DNA from: an uncultured Pontibacter sp.
Lineage (GTDB): Bacteria; Bacteroidota; Bacteroidia; Cytophagales; Hymenobacteraceae
DNA length: 64,000 nucleotides
Direction: 5' to 3'
Assembly: GCA_947499125.1 (NCBI GenBank)
Contig: CANMMP010000002.1
Coordinates: 124,001 to 188,000, forward strand
Position numbers and translations under genes: made by a program. Below the pieces are notes generated by a model. It was not told the origin of the DNA. It made no database searches and worked only from the letters and a program-made list of their open reading frames with translations. How positions within the stretch are numbered: the first letter of the stretch is position 1; the number at the start of each line of letters is the position of its first letter. This document shows positions 44,146 through 52,359 of this stretch, piece after piece.

Positions 44146-45013
44146 GTCATCCCGAGCATTCTTGAGACGAGAGTCGAAAAGAGCCAGCGTAGCTGTGAGG
44201 GATCTTATGTGTCCTATAGTTTTAAGACTTAGCAGTGTGCGCTGCTCCTGCTGTGTCTGATGTCCTATAGTTCAAGCAGCTTTCAACTCGAACCAAGCTA
44301 TACTTTCATAGCCACATCTTATCCTGGGAGCTCTACTTACCTATCGTTTTATAGTTACTTTGGCTCGCTCACGGCCGCGAGGCCCCGCCTTCGGGCATCG
44401 CGCGGTGTACATTTCTTTTGCTCGTTCCTCGCAATGCCTGCGGCACCAGAAATCTACAAGGCGCTCAACCCAAAGACTGAGAAGTTTCGCATAGTAACTG
44501 CTTAGCTATAGTTTAAACTACAAGCTTCGACCCTTCTCGTGGCTTTAGTTCCGTAGGGACAGGTCGCGACCTGTCCGCTCACAAGCTACAACTACAGAAC
44601 ATTAAATTTAGCTATAACGATAGCAAAGAAGTCCCCCTTTGAAGGGGGCGAAGGGGGATGACAATCCTTGACTATAAAACTATATGTTCACCTTTGTCAA
44701 AGTCAGAACTGTCCCCTTGAGGGGACTATAGGGGTGTATGTCCACCAAATAAAACATCCCCCTACCCCCTTCGAAGGGGGACTTTGTTAAGTTCTAGTTC
44801 CCCGCCTTAAACAAGTCGAAGATCCCGGACTTGCTTCGGGAGATAGGTAATGGTGTTTAGGCCGCAACAATAAAACTAAAGCTTATGAATTGGCAATAGC
44901 CGTAAATTCCCCGCCTGGGACAAGGGGTGGTTAGACCACGGTAACTATGAAATACTAAACTCAACCTATCAACAGCCGAAATCCCCCTCCTCGGAGGGGC
45001 AGGGGTGGGTTGT
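44146..45013 (+). repeat. Mosaic repeat island R3 (longest copy)
   Basis: A TCATCCCGAG unit with an insert (44147-44211); the core with GGCCGCGAGG and GGCGCTCAACCCAAAGACTG (44366-44480); the 20-base palindrome GGACAGGTCGCGACCTGTCC (44557-44576); then a run of REP-like units: CCCCCTTTGAAGGGGG (44631-44660), CCCCTTGAGGGG (44708-44737), an inverted CCCCCTTCGAAGGGGG (44754-44785), a split CCCCGCC unit with a CCCGGACTTGCTTCGGG insert (44798-44870), another CCCCGCC unit (44909-44940), and CCCCTCCTCGGAGGGG (44980-45013). No gene is seen in 44127-45101. Confidence 0.85.
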
Positions 45014-45069
45014 CTCATTCCACTTTTACCTAAGACAAAATAAAAGAAATTACCACCAGCTATAAAACG

Positions 45070-45098
45070 AAAAAGCCACCCGGTTAGGAGTGGCTTTT
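45070..45098 (-). terminator. Terminator after tRNA-Lys copy 1
   Basis: On the minus strand AAAGCCAC...GTGGCTTT followed by T residues, directly downstream of the tRNA 3' end. Confidence 0.8.
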
Positions 45099-45104
45099 CT
45101 TTGG

Positions 45105-45177
45105 TGATCCCGCTGGGATTCGAACCCAGGACCCATACATTAAAAGTGTATTGCTCTACCAGCTGAGCTACAGAATC
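45105..45177 (-). tRNA. tRNA-Lys (UUU), copy 1, CCA encoded
   Basis: 73 bases on the minus strand fold into a full cloverleaf: acceptor GATTCTG with CGGGATC (three G-T pairs), D-arm with AGCTCAGCTGGTAGAGC, anticodon loop CTTTTAA with anticodon TTT, and the T-arm CTGGG-TTCGAAT-CCCAG. The discriminator is A at 45105, and the next three bases (45104-45102) read CCA, so the 3' end is encoded. Confidence 0.97.
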
Positions 45178-45205
45178 GTTACTATTTTTACCCTGAATGG
45201 GACGG

Positions 45206-45236
45206 CAAAATTAGAACCTTCGTTTAAAAAATCAAA
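45206..45236 (-). promoter_or_regulatory. Promoter of tRNA-Lys copy 1
   Basis: On the minus strand TTTG (45233-45236), exactly 19 bases, then TAATTTTG (45206-45213). This is a full match to the Bacteroidota primary-sigma consensus TTTG-N19-TAnnTTTG. The predicted start is near 45200, about 23 bases before the tRNA. Confidence 0.8.
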
Positions 45237-45283
45237 CTTAATTTTAACTTTTATTTTACTGCCGCACCTTGCAGGTGCTAGAA

Positions 45284-45312
45284 ACAAAAAGCCTTCTCCA
45301 TCAGAAAAGGCT
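45284..45312 (-). terminator. Terminator after tRNA-Lys copy 2
   Basis: Minus strand AGCCTTTT...AGAAGGCT stem of eight pairs followed by TTTTTG. It separates the two tRNA genes into independent units. Confidence 0.75.
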
Positions 45313-45325
45313 CTCGCTCTATTTG

Positions 45326-45398
45326 TGATCCCGCTGGGATTCGAACCCAGGACCCATACATTAAAAGTGTATTGCTCTACCAGCTGAGCTACAGAATC
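45326..45398 (-). tRNA. tRNA-Lys (UUU), copy 2, CCA not encoded
   Basis: Identical to copy 1 over all 73 bases, but the three bases after the discriminator read CAA, so CCA must be added by the tRNA nucleotidyltransferase. Confidence 0.97.
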
Positions 45399-45443
45399 TT
45401 TTAGTAACTTGCAGTGCTAAGGACGTTTCCCTTAATTGCGATG

Positions 45444-45474
45444 CAAAAGTAACAGCAATCTGGTTAAATGCAAA
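45444..45474 (-). promoter_or_regulatory. Promoter of tRNA-Lys copy 2
   Basis: On the minus strand TTTG (45471-45474), 19 bases, TACTTTTG (45444-45451): the same exact consensus and spacing as copy 1. The upstream element overlaps the first codons of the divergent TPR gene. Confidence 0.8.
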
Positions 45475-46205
45475 ATCTTTGTTCCAAAATATCTGTCTTT
45501 TCAGTTGTTTTTTTACTCTCCCTTTTAAAACCGGCTTATAGTCAGGTACATAAATTTGAGTACGCTAAAGCAGATTCTTTGTTTGCGCAGCAGCATTACA
45601 CCGAAGCCTTTACCCTGTACGAACATATCCTGGAAGAGCAACAGCATTATTCCCCGCAAATGCTGCTTAAAATGGCTTATATAAAGGAGGGAATGCGCGA
45701 TTATACCGGTGCTATGTATTACCTGCACTTGTTTTACACAAAACAACCCAGCCGTTCGGTGCTTAAAAAGATGGAGGAACTTGCCCAGGCCCATCGCCTG
45801 ACCGGGTATGAGTATAACGACCTTCAGTTCTTTAAAACACAATTCAGCAAATACTACACACGTATTCTGGAGTTGCTACTGCTGGGCGCTGTGGTTACGG
45901 TTACAGTTATGGTTGTTAGCTGGCGTAAAGGGCATGTATTTACCGGCACCTTTAAAACCGGATTTATACTTTACCTGCTGTTTATACTTTACTACATCAA
46001 CTTCCTGAACCTGGGCAGGGGAGGCATCATCAAAAATAACCAGGTTGCTATCATGTCGGCGCCATCGGCGGGCGGAAACTGGCTGGCTACGGTGTCGCAG
46101 GGGCATAAAGTACCTATAACCGGCGAATACGACATCTGGTACGAAATTAAGTGGAAAGGCGAGACAGCTTATATCCGCAAAAATAACTTGCTGCAGTTGC
46201 CATAG
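45468..46205 (+). CDS. TPR protein with membrane hairpin and C-terminal SH3-like domain
   Basis: A 245-residue protein: signal peptide (cleavage near Tyr-Ser-Gln26), TPR-type helices (about 30-115), two membrane helices (about 132-152 and 163-182), and a small C-terminal SH3-like domain (about 190-245) ending AYIRKNNLLQLP. This is the layout of the TPR-SH3 proteins found near BatA-E-type clusters, but no bat genes are adjacent. It may bind peptides or the cell wall outside the inner membrane. ATG 45468. Confidence 0.78.
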   Translation: MQNLCSKISVFSVVFLLSLLKPAYSQVHKFEYAKADSLFAQQHYTEAFTLYEHILEEQQHYSPQMLLKMAYIKEGMRDYTGAMYYLHLFYTKQPSRSVLKKMEELAQAHRLTGYEYNDLQFFKTQFSKYYTRILELLLLGAVVTVTVMVVSWRKGHVFTGTFKTGFILYLLFILYYINFLNLGRGGIIKNNQVAIMSAPSAGGNWLATVSQGHKVPITGEYDIWYEIKWKGETAYIRKNNLLQLP

Positions 46206-46241
46206 TTATCCTTTTAGGCAAAGCCAACCCCTGCTAAAAAA

Positions 46242-46268
46242 CAAAAGGCACTCCCCGAAGAGAGCGCC
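46242..46268 (-). terminator. Terminator of the sigma/anti-sigma/Spy operon
   Basis: Minus strand GGCGCTC...GAGTGCC (one G-T pair) followed by TTTTG, 28 bases beyond the stop at 46296. Confidence 0.65.
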
Positions 46269-46295
46269 CAATGCTTTTCAACTTTGCCAAATTCT

Positions 46296-46745
46296 CTATC
46301 TCGATGCCTGCTTATGGTCGAGGCGTTTTAATAACAGTTTCGTGAAGTCACGTTCGCCGCGGTATAGTTTTATGAGCTGCTTATTAGAGATAACGCGCAT
46401 GTAGCGGGCTGCATACTCTTTCTCCAGTGCAAGTTCTTTTTCGCGGGTAGTAAACATGCCTTCTATGCGGGCTTCAGCTTCTTCTTCCGATAGTTCCTCT
46501 ACATTCTGGCGATAGCCGCTGCGGTACGATTTTAAAAGTGCACGACGCTTGGCTTCGTACTCGTTGTATAGGGGCCAGAATTTCTGAGCCTGCTCCGTTG
46601 TCAGGGACATTTTATCGGTCAGGAAAGCAATCTTAGCCGACTCAACACGCTCACGTCGTTCCTGTGCCGACTTATCCTGGGCAATGGCTGTTGTGCCGGC
46701 AAAGGTTAAGGCACAGAAAACCAGTAAAAATAATAAACGCTTCAT
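46296..46745 (-). CDS. Spy/CpxP-like periplasmic protein
   Basis: A 149-residue protein with a signal peptide (cleavage near Ala22-Gln23) and an all-helical, charged body. KIAFLTDKMSLTTEQAQKFWPLYNEYEAKRR carries the LTxxQ pattern of the Spy/CpxP chaperone family. In Bacteroidota such proteins often follow an ECF sigma and its anti-sigma gene, as here, which suggests an envelope-stress regulon. ATG 46743-46745. Confidence 0.82.
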   Translation of the reverse strand: MKRLLFLLVFCALTFAGTTAIAQDKSAQERRERVESAKIAFLTDKMSLTTEQAQKFWPLYNEYEAKRRALLKSYRSGYRQNVEELSEEEAEARIEGMFTTREKELALEKEYAARYMRVISNKQLIKLYRGERDFTKLLLKRLDHKQASR

Positions 46746-46758
46746 GGTTGGGGGTGAT

Positions 46759-47199
46759 TTAGTAATCAGTATTTCTTAAGTTATGATACTCCAGTTCTTC
46801 TTCGGCATCGGCAGCGCTTACATTCAGGAAATCAGCTGTTAGTTCCTGTTGGTTCAGGTTGTTAAGCTCAGCAAAATCAGCGCTTTCCAGGGTGGCGTAA
46901 GAAGTCAGGTAATCTACAATTTCAGAATCGGGCACAGTGGCCAGGTTTATAGTTTGTTTCGTGGCAGGCTGCTCCAGGTTAAGGTACAACACGCTCACTA
47001 ACAGCATTAGCAATAATACAGGGGCAACAGCCACGCGCAGGTTAGGCCATAGTTGTGCCGGCAGCCACGCTTGTTTTGGCGCAGCAGCAGTCCGGGCCAT
47101 TATACGTGTCGGTAACTTATCGAAGTAATCTTCGGGCACCTGGTACACGTTGTGTTTTGGCAGCTCGTTCAGGTCTATATTTTCAGGTTTGTTGTTCAT
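46759..47199 (-). CDS. Putative anti-sigma factor, single-pass membrane protein
   Basis: A 146-residue protein with a cytoplasmic N-terminus of about 55 residues, one membrane helix (about 56-74) and an acidic periplasmic tail ending DAEEELEYHNLRNTDY. It sits between an ECF sigma gene (37 bases upstream) and the Spy-like gene (13 bases downstream). The layout and position fit an anti-sigma factor. The N-terminal domain has no classic zinc-finger His/Cys set, so it is not a ZAS type. Confidence 0.7.
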   Translation of the reverse strand: MNNKPENIDLNELPKHNVYQVPEDYFDKLPTRIMARTAAAPKQAWLPAQLWPNLRVAVAPVLLLMLLVSVLYLNLEQPATKQTINLATVPDSEIVDYLTSYATLESADFAELNNLNQQELTADFLNVSAADAEEELEYHNLRNTDY

Positions 47200-47235
47200 G
47201 CTTATACCGGTTAGATAGTATTTGTTTTCAATAGT

Positions 47236-47775
47236 TTAATCTGCTTTCAGGAATTCTTCAATTTTTTTTACGGCCAGGTGATATGATGCCTTTAAAGCTC
47301 CCACAGACGTTCCCAGTATCTCCGAAATTTGCTCGTATTTAAGCTCGTCATAGTATTTCATGTTAAATACCAGGCGCTGCTTGTCGGGTAGTTTAAGTAA
47401 GGCTTTCTGTAGTTTCAGTTGTATCTCGTCGCCACTGATGTTTGGAGATGAATCTATCTTTTCGGCCAACTCGGCGGCCACATCATTTATAGGTAAAAAG
47501 AACTTCCGTTTCTTGCTCGACAGGAAAGTAAGGCACTCGTTGGTGGCAATACGATAGAGCCAGGTATAGAGCTGCGCATCCTGCCTGAAATTCTCCAGGT
47601 TCTTCCATACCTTCAAAAAAACTTCCTGGGTAAGGTCATCCGAGTCGTCATGGTCGATCACCATCTTGCGGATGTGCCAGTATACTTTCTGCTGGTACTT
47701 CCTTACAAGCTGGTTAAAAGCCAGGTTTCGGCTGTCAGGGTTAGCGAACTTCTCTAATATCTCCTTGTCTTCCAC
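47236..47775 (-). CDS. ECF-type RNA polymerase sigma factor
   Basis: A 179-residue sigma-70 family protein. Region 2 is HDDSDDLTQEVFLKVWKNL with TWLYRIATNECL, and region 4 is LPDKQRLVFNMKYYDELKYEQISEILGTSVGALKASYHLA. It starts at GTG 47773-47775 and heads the operon sigma - anti-sigma - Spy-like protein. It likely controls its own operon under envelope stress. Confidence 0.92.
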   Translation of the reverse strand: MEDKEILEKFANPDSRNLAFNQLVRKYQQKVYWHIRKMVIDHDDSDDLTQEVFLKVWKNLENFRQDAQLYTWLYRIATNECLTFLSSKKRKFFLPINDVAAELAEKIDSSPNISGDEIQLKLQKALLKLPDKQRLVFNMKYYDELKYEQISEILGTSVGALKASYHLAVKKIEEFLKAD

Positions 47776-47854
47776 TGTATGCGGCGGCGGTAATTTGGGT
47801 ACTGTGTGACAGGCTATTGTTTAAACCCAATGTTAAATTTAACAGCTTTTGATT

Positions 47855-48057
47855 TATAGTTTATAGTTGTGGGTAATTTATAGTTTGGTTTATAGTTGCC
47901 ATAAAGTATAAACTGCTGTTTGGATTTAAGTAAAACTATAGCTGTTGGTTCTTTTTAGTTGAAGCTATAGTTAGTTGCAGTTTTGTAGTTTGCCTTGCTA
48001 TACTTTGTGAATTAGCCTAAGTTCTGTTCAGCTTATAGTTGATGTGAAGTTATAGTT
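47855..48057. repeat. Dense cluster of TATAGTT/TATACTT words
   Basis: Ten copies in 203 bases on either strand: TATAGTT-type at 47855, 47862, 47879, 47891, 47934, 47966, 48034 and 48051; TATACTT-type at 47904 and 47999. Chance expectation for these two words is about 0.05. It lies upstream of the ECF operon. Confidence 0.8.
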
Positions 48058-48266
48058 GGGCGTGCCGGCAAGCCGTCGGGCTCTCGCGGCTCGCTCTGCT
48101 ACTCGTACCTCGCAGCAGGAGCTCAAACAACCGCTCCATCCCTCACGCAAAATCCTAGGCATGGCGCGAGCGTCCACGCTCGTGTCGAACTATAGTTTGG
48201 GCGTCCCGCCCAGTTGGATTACAAATCCAACATCATAGTAAAGCACGAGTTGCAAACTCGCGCCAG
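48058..48266. repeat. GC-rich repeat relic and stem-loop units
   Basis: It begins with GGGCGTGCCGGCAAGCCG and includes CTCGTACCTCGCAGC and CGCTCCATCCCTCACGC, resembling GC-rich intergenic elements I remember from other Bacteroidota (not verified). It is followed by GCGCGAGCGTCCACGCTCGTG, TTGGATTACAAATCCAA and CACGAGTTGCAAACTCGCGCC, which fold as hairpins. Related CTCGCGCCAGC ends occur near 57575-57585 and 62400-62410. The 581 bases between 47776 and 48356 hold no gene. Confidence 0.7.
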
Positions 48267-48356
48267 CAAAAACGACCAGGAATCAAATCAACTATAAAAA
48301 CAAAACAGGCTGCACTTTATAGTACAGCCTGTTAAATATAGTCAATTAAGTATAAC

Positions 48357-49316
48357 CTACTTATTTTTTCTGCTGATGGCGCGTTCTGCTGCGGTAACAA
48401 TGTCGTTCTCAGTCAGGCCATACTTTTCCATTAACTGGTCTGGCGTACCCGACTCACCGAAGGTATCGTTTACAGCCACGTATTCCTGCGGAACAGGCGT
48501 GTTAGAGATAAGCACCTGCGCAATGGCATCGCCAAGACCACCAAAACGGTTGTGTTCTTCGGCAGTAACGGCACAGCCTGTTTTAGCTACCGATTTCATG
48601 ATCGCTTCTGCGTCAAGCGGCTTTATCGTATGGATGTTGATGATCTCAGCGTTAATTCCTTTTTCTGCCAGAATGTGGCCGGCCAATATAGCTTTCCAAA
48701 CCAGGTGGCCTGTCGCAAAAATACTCACATCAGTACCTTCGTTCAGCATTAGGGCTTTACCTATCTCAAATTTCTGATCAGCAGGCGTGAAGTTAGGAAT
48801 AACCGGACGACCGAAACGCAGGTAAACCGGGCCTTCATGCTCCGCGATAGCTATAGTTGCAGCTTTGGTCTGGTTGTAGTCGCATGGGTTGATCACTGTC
48901 ATGTGTGGGAGCATGCGCATCATACCTAGGTCTTCCAGTATCTGGTGCGTGGCACCGTCTTCGCCCAGCGTAAGTCCGGCGTGCGAAGCGCAAATTTTCA
49001 CGTTTTTGCCAGAGTAAGCGATTGACTGACGGATCTGGTCGTACACGCGGCCGGTAGAGAAGTTAGCGAATGTGCCTGTAAACGGAATTTTACCACCGAT
49101 GGTCATACCTGCAGCAAGACCCATCATGTTGGCTTCGGCAATACCTACCTGGAAGAAACGCTCCGGAAACTCTTTCTGGAAGGCGTCCATTTTAAGCGAG
49201 CCGGTAAGGTCGGCGCAAAGGCCAACTACATTTGGGTTGGTGCGGCCAAGTTCCAGCAGGCCAGCCCCGAAACCGGAACGGGTATCTTTTTTCTCTGTAA
49301 ACGGAAAGTCTTTCAT
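48357..49316 (-). CDS. Transketolase, C-terminal (pyrimidine-binding) subunit
   Basis: A 319-residue protein equal to the middle and C-terminal parts of transketolase. [18 protein letters not shown] contains the catalytic-type Glu of the pyrimidine domain, and [15 protein letters not shown] is the conserved substrate stretch. The partner N-terminal half is encoded 1.4 kb upstream on the same strand, with a VWA gene between. Together they should transfer two-carbon units in the pentose phosphate pathway. ATG 49314-49316. Confidence 0.9.
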   Translation of the reverse strand: MKDFPFTEKKDTRSGFGAGLLELGRTNPNVVGLCADLTGSLKMDAFQKEFPERFFQVGIAEANMMGLAAGMTIGGKIPFTGTFANFSTGRVYDQIRQSIAYSGKNVKICASHAGLTLGEDGATHQILEDLGMMRMLPHMTVINPCDYNQTKAATIAIAEHEGPVYLRFGRPVIPNFTPADQKFEIGKALMLNEGTDVSIFATGHLVWKAILAGHILAEKGINAEIINIHTIKPLDAEAIMKSVAKTGCAVTAEEHNRFGGLGDAIAQVLISNTPVPQEYVAVNDTFGESGTPDQLMEKYGLTENDIVTAAERAISRKNK

Positions 49317-49371
49317 GGTATGGTTCTTTCTTAAAGTCTTTTATAGTTGGCAAACTATAGTTGCCGGTTTC

Positions 49372-50766
49372 TTATCTGTTAAAAATTCTGATGTTGGTAG
49401 TTGCCCCGGAGCGTATCTCAAAATCCTGCACATCAGTAAACTTACTTGATTGTGCGGTCTTCATGCGGTACACCAGTTTATAGTTCCCGGGTTGCAATGG
49501 TATAGTTACTTTGCTGTTGTTTTCGGGTATGTTTAGCAGCCAGCGTTGCGTTCCGTCTTCGTTTATACTATACAAACTGCCGTAGCCCTGCATCTGCGAT
49601 GAGATAGCTAATTGACCTGGCGTTGGTATAGTTATCGTTTTGGTCTGGCCTTGCGCTATTTTTACATCCTGCAGGTAAATGCGCGGCGTGGTCATCACTT
49701 CCAGGTCGTAGGTTCCGGCCAGGTACTTTTGACGCTCCCCGAAAGGCTGCACATTTAAAGTCCGCATTTCGCCGTTCTGCCTGACAATGGTTTGCAACTG
49801 CCCGTACGGCGACGGCCCATCCTGGCGAAGGTATAAAGTACCCTGCGGCGCTTTAACTTTGATGACATTATGACGACCCGGCTTTATGGCTACATTGCGT
49901 TCTATAACAGCTGGCGTAGTATTAATTACCAGGCTATAAGGCATCAGCGCATCTATATCAAGAATGTCGGTTTTGCCTTTATCATTCTGGTAGTGCACAA
50001 AGTTATACTCTGGCGTACCTGTAAGGGCATTCACGAAGGTCATGTTCACGTTGGTCTCCGTCGGGCGGCCATTATCATCCAGCAACTCTACACTTACCGT
50101 GGTCTCGCTTAATGTTTGCGTCACGATCTCGGTTAGCACATTCTGGAAGGTCTGTACATCGGCAGCATTAAAATACTGACCAATACAGTTTAGCTGCTGC
50201 TCGTATTCCGGGGCTATACCTATACCTATAACAAAAGGGCGCAAAAAGATACGCTTCTTCTGTAAAGCCAGCGACATAGCACACGGGTCTCCGTTACACG
50301 ACTCAATGCCATCCGTAATCAGGATAACTACGTTGCGTGAGCGTGGGTCGTCCGGAAAGTCGCCGGCCGATTGTTCCAGCGAGTAGGTAATTGGTGTATT
50401 GCCCCTCGGAACGATCTGGCTTAATTTGCTCTTGACCTTGGTCGCGTTGTTGGCAGCAAAAGGTACTTCCAGTTTGGTGTCTTTGCAGTCGTTTAGTTGG
50501 CGGCCGTGCTGGTGCCCGTAAGCGCGCAGGGCTACTTCCACATTATCAAACCGATCAAGCGAATCTACCAGTTGGGCCAGCAGGTCTTTTGCCACGTTCA
50601 TGCGGTCGCTGTTTTCCCATTTGGCCATCATACTGCCCGAGGCATCCAGCAAAAACAGGATACGCGTTTTAGGTTGCGGTTTTTTAGCCTGGGCCATAGC
50701 GGTACCTGCCATTGCCAAAAGTAGCAACAGTAAAAGTATACCCGATCTGTTTGCCCAAGCCTTCAT
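49372..50766 (-). CDS. Exported VWA-domain protein
   Basis: A 464-residue protein with a signal peptide (cleavage near Met-Ala-Gln26) and a von Willebrand A domain (about 33-215) with a full metal site: D41-A-S43-G-S45, a Thr in RGNTPITYS, and ITDGIESC. Two Cys pairs may form disulfides (ESCNGDPC). The C-terminal ~230 residues are beta-rich, PEGA-like repeats. It is transcribed between the two transketolase genes with 21 and 55 base gaps. An extracytoplasmic protein is an odd member of that operon. Confidence 0.85.
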   Translation of the reverse strand: MKAWANRSGILLLLLLLAMAGTAMAQAKKPQPKTRILFLLDASGSMMAKWENSDRMNVAKDLLAQLVDSLDRFDNVEVALRAYGHQHGRQLNDCKDTKLEVPFAANNATKVKSKLSQIVPRGNTPITYSLEQSAGDFPDDPRSRNVVILITDGIESCNGDPCAMSLALQKKRIFLRPFVIGIGIAPEYEQQLNCIGQYFNAADVQTFQNVLTEIVTQTLSETTVSVELLDDNGRPTETNVNMTFVNALTGTPEYNFVHYQNDKGKTDILDIDALMPYSLVINTTPAVIERNVAIKPGRHNVIKVKAPQGTLYLRQDGPSPYGQLQTIVRQNGEMRTLNVQPFGERQKYLAGTYDLEVMTTPRIYLQDVKIAQGQTKTITIPTPGQLAISSQMQGYGSLYSINEDGTQRWLLNIPENNSKVTIPLQPGNYKLVYRMKTAQSSKFTDVQDFEIRSGATTNIRIFNR

Positions 50767-50787
50767 TCCGAAAACGACAACTATAGC

Positions 50788-51645
50788 TTAGTAATCTGAT
50801 GCCTGCTCAACAGCCAATTGCTGTAGTGCAATTTCCAGCTGCTCATCGTTAGGCGCTACGCCATGCCACTTGTGCGATCCCATCATGAAATCTACACCAA
50901 AGCCCATTTCGGTATTCATTAACAGCATTACTGGTTTGCCTTTGCCTGTCTCGGCTTTAGCCTGCTGCAGTCCTGGTATCAGGGTCTCGAAGTTGTTTCC
51001 GTCTGCTTCCAGTACGGTCCAGCCAAAAGCCTCGAATTTAGCGCGAAGGCTACCCAGGTTCATTACTTCCTCTGTAGAGCCATCGATCTGCTGGCCATTT
51101 CTGTCGATAGTAGCAATGATGTTATCAACCTTGTGGTGAGCGGCATACATGGCTGCTTCCCAAACCTGGCCTTCTTCTACTTCGCCATCACCCATCAGTA
51201 CATACACCAGGTTATTATCCTTGTTCAGCTTTTTGGTTTGAGCCGCACCAACCGCTACCGATAAACCCTGGCCTAAAGAGCCAGAAGCGATACGAATACC
51301 TTCCAGGCCTTCTTCGGTAGCAGGGTGGCCCTGTAACCTCGAGTTAAGCTTACGGAAAGTTGCCAGCTCTTTTACATCAAAGAAACCTGCGCGGGCAAGT
51401 GTGCTATACCAAACCGGCGAAATGTGGCCGTTAGACAGGAAGAAAAGATCTTCGCCTTCGCCGTTCATTTTAAAGTCGGTGCTATAGTTCATTAACTTGA
51501 AGTACAGCGACACAAAGTAATCTGTACAGCCAAGCGAGCCGCCCGGGTGGCCGGAGTTTACCGCATGCACCATACGCACGATGTCGCGGCGTACCTGCGA
51601 TGCAATGTCTTTCAGCTCTTCGATGCTTTTGTTGTGTGGATTCAC
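50788..51645 (-). CDS. Transketolase, N-terminal (thiamine diphosphate) subunit
   Basis: A 285-residue protein corresponding to the pyrophosphate-binding domain. SGHPGGSLG, the thiamine diphosphate motif GDGEVEEGQVWEAAMYAA with ATIDRN, and GSHKWHGVAP are all typical. The start is GTG at 51643-51645; no ATG is available nearby. It is first in the order on the minus strand, ahead of the VWA gene and the C-terminal subunit. Confidence 0.92.
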   Translation of the reverse strand: MNPHNKSIEELKDIASQVRRDIVRMVHAVNSGHPGGSLGCTDYFVSLYFKLMNYSTDFKMNGEGEDLFFLSNGHISPVWYSTLARAGFFDVKELATFRKLNSRLQGHPATEEGLEGIRIASGSLGQGLSVAVGAAQTKKLNKDNNLVYVLMGDGEVEEGQVWEAAMYAAHHKVDNIIATIDRNGQQIDGSTEEVMNLGSLRAKFEAFGWTVLEADGNNFETLIPGLQQAKAETGKGKPVMLLMNTEMGFGVDFMMGSHKWHGVAPNDEQLEIALQQLAVEQASDY

Positions 51646-51737
51646 AGTATTAATGGTTGATTGTTAAATTGATTTATTGTTGATCTCCGGTAAAACTATA
51701 AACTATAGTTGAGTACCGGTTATGCTTTCAAAGATAC

Positions 51738-51772
51738 AAAAAGCGCAGCCACTTTTAGAGTAGCTGCGCCTG
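51738..51772 (-). terminator. Terminator of bcp
   Basis: Minus strand GGCGCAGCTACT...AGTGGCTGCGC followed by TTTTT, directly after the bcp stop at 51779. Confidence 0.82.
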
Positions 51773-51778
51773 TTATGT

Positions 51779-52228
51779 TTATTTCAGTATCTGAGCCGTG
51801 TGGTCGGCGGTCTTTACTTTCGTGATGATGTCCTGTATCACCCCGTTTTCGTCGATGATGAACGTATAGCGCATCGTGCCCATATACTTCCGGCCATACA
51901 TCGATTTTTCCTGCCACACGCCATATTGTTCTACGATCTGTTTCTCGGTGTCGGCTATCAGGGTAAAAGGCAGGTCATATTTGCCTATAAACTTCTGGTG
52001 CGATTTCTCGCTGTCGATGCTCACGCCAATTACTTCGTAGCCTTCTTTTTGCAGGTCGCTATAGTTGTCGCGCAGGTTGCAGGACTGGGCCGTGCAGCCG
52101 CTGGTGTCATCTTTCGGGTAGAAGTATAGAACTACTTTCTTGCCACGGTAGTCACTCAGCTTAACCGTATTTCCGTTCTGGTCTTTGCCCTCAAACTCCG
52201 GAGCCTTATCGCCGATACTTAAGTTCAT
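51779..52228 (-). CDS. bcp: Thioredoxin-dependent thiol peroxidase (Bcp/PrxQ)
   Basis: A 149-residue peroxiredoxin that reduces hydroperoxides using thioredoxin. Peroxidatic C45 and resolving C50 lie in DDTSGCTAQSC, the atypical 2-Cys PrxQ arrangement. GDKAPEF opens the fold and FIIDENGVI closes it. The length is normal. ATG 52226-52228. Single gene with terminator. Confidence 0.94.
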   Translation of the reverse strand: MNLSIGDKAPEFEGKDQNGNTVKLSDYRGKKVVLYFYPKDDTSGCTAQSCNLRDNYSDLQKEGYEVIGVSIDSEKSHQKFIGKYDLPFTLIADTEKQIVEQYGVWQEKSMYGRKYMGTMRYTFIIDENGVIQDIITKVKTADHTAQILK

Positions 52229-52240
52229 AGTTTATAGATT

Positions 52241-52290
52241 TTACCTCCCCCCAGCCCCATCCTAAAAACAAGCGGGGGAGAGGAGAAAGT
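52241..52290 (-). repeat. Solitary REP-like unit
   Basis: ACCTCCCCCCAGCCCCATCC, then TAAAAACA and GCGGGGGAGAGG: the same plan as the arms at 36450-36480 and a unit at 61849-61878. It sits between bcp and the M23 gene. Confidence 0.6.
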
Positions 52291-52359
52291 GTTGTTATTA
52301 TATCAGATGAAACAACTCCAGCCTAATCCCGGAAGCCTTAAATCTTAAAAATCTTAGTT

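Noticed and set aside
44631..45013. Possible CRISPR array in the series of similar units in R3
   Set aside because: Units differ in sequence, length, spacing and orientation, each is itself a palindrome plus head, and no cas gene is near.
45151..45387. 78-codon plus-strand frame
   Set aside because: It runs through both tRNA-Lys genes in antisense; the apparent protein is an artefact of the tRNA sequence.
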